A stretch of DNA of 7,655 nt from the NCBI GenBank assembly GCA_965659745.1, contig CBFHXF010000075.1, positions 1-7,655 on the forward strand, in the 5' to 3' direction. A program made the translations under genes and the position numbers. The stretch comes from VMCP01 sp965659745 (lineage in GTDB: Bacteria; Bacteroidota; Bacteroidia; NS11-12g; UBA955). Under the pieces are notes generated by a model. The model was not told the DNA's origin. It saw only the letters and a program-made list of their open reading frames with translations, and made no database searches. How positions within the stretch are numbered: the first letter of the stretch is position 1; the number at the start of each line of letters is the position of its first letter. Of the stretch, positions 7,578 through 7,655 are shown in pieces.

Positions 7578-7655
7578 ATGAAACCATTCATATTCATATT
7601 GTTACTCTCCTTGCTGGGTATTTCCAATGCCCAGCAAGGAAATCATTTGGTGGTG
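7578..7655 (+). CDS. N-terminus of a secreted protein (partial, truncated by right edge)
   Basis: Only 26 codons are inside the window. They encode a textbook signal peptide: MKP start, an Ile/Leu/Phe core at residues 4-15, and likely cleavage at SNA|QQ after residue 18. The mature protein begins QQGNHLVV. The ATG lies 2 nt after the TAA of the 1187-residue protein, so translational coupling or re-initiation is likely. The arrangement mirrors the leftward pair, where a large T9SS cargo gene is also followed at once by another secreted protein. A strong hairpin overlaps codons 11-21. The family cannot be assigned from this fragment. Confidence 0.8.
   Translation, partial: MKPFIFILLLSLLGISNAQQGNHLVV
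7608..7640 (+). repeat. Perfect 11-bp GC-containing hairpin within codons 11-21 of the downstream secreted-protein gene
   Basis: TCCTTGCTGGG (7608-7618), an 11-nt loop, and CCCAGCAAGGA (7630-7640) are exactly complementary, with a possible extra U-G pair at the loop end. It begins 33 nt after the stop codon of the 1187-residue gene and 31 nt into the next gene. No T-run follows, so it is not a canonical intrinsic terminator. It may act as a 3' stabilising stem, an attenuator or a translational brake. Complementary Leu (TTG CTG) and Gln (CAG CAA) codons at the signal-peptide core and cleavage site account for part of the symmetry. Confidence 0.55.

Overview
The window looks like chromosomal DNA of a low-GC member of the Bacteroidota, probably a Flavobacteriales-like or related lineage. 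The evidence is the protein content. All four genes begin with a Sec signal peptide, most of them of the '...A/G/S | Q' type common in this phylum. Both complete proteins end in a domain resembling the type A C-terminal sorting domain of the type IX secretion system (T9SS). The start codons lack Shine-Dalgarno sequences, also normal for this phylum. No housekeeping gene, RNA gene, mobile element or CRISPR array is visible, so finer placement is not possible.

Layout: two two-gene units diverge from a 344-bp AT-rich intergenic region (3668-4011). Leftward, an 813-residue glycine-rich secreted protein (3667-1226) is followed after 7 bp by a second secreted protein with Ig/PKD-like repeats (1218 to the left edge, truncated). 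Rightward, an 1187-residue protein (4012-7575) carries an N-terminal beta-propeller-like half, a parallel beta-helix half and a T9SS sorting domain. It is followed after 2 bp by the first 26 codons of another secreted protein, cut by the right edge.

The products are most simply read as cell-surface or extracellular proteins, such as adhesins, matrix components or glycan-binding proteins. No catalytic motif is recognisable in any of them. The very short spacings suggest that each pair is co-transcribed and translationally coupled, but whether the pairs cooperate functionally is unknown.

The most unusual DNA-level observation is that each downstream gene carries a strong hairpin within its signal-peptide codons, 25-33 nt after the stop codon of the upstream gene. 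One hairpin (1172-1207) has the form of an intrinsic terminator. The other (7608-7640) is a perfect 11-bp stem. These could uncouple expression of the first and second gene of each pair. An 11-bp perfect inverted repeat (3883-3909) lies in the divergent regulatory region. I see no clear evidence for a wholly new system; the candidates are listed as findings.
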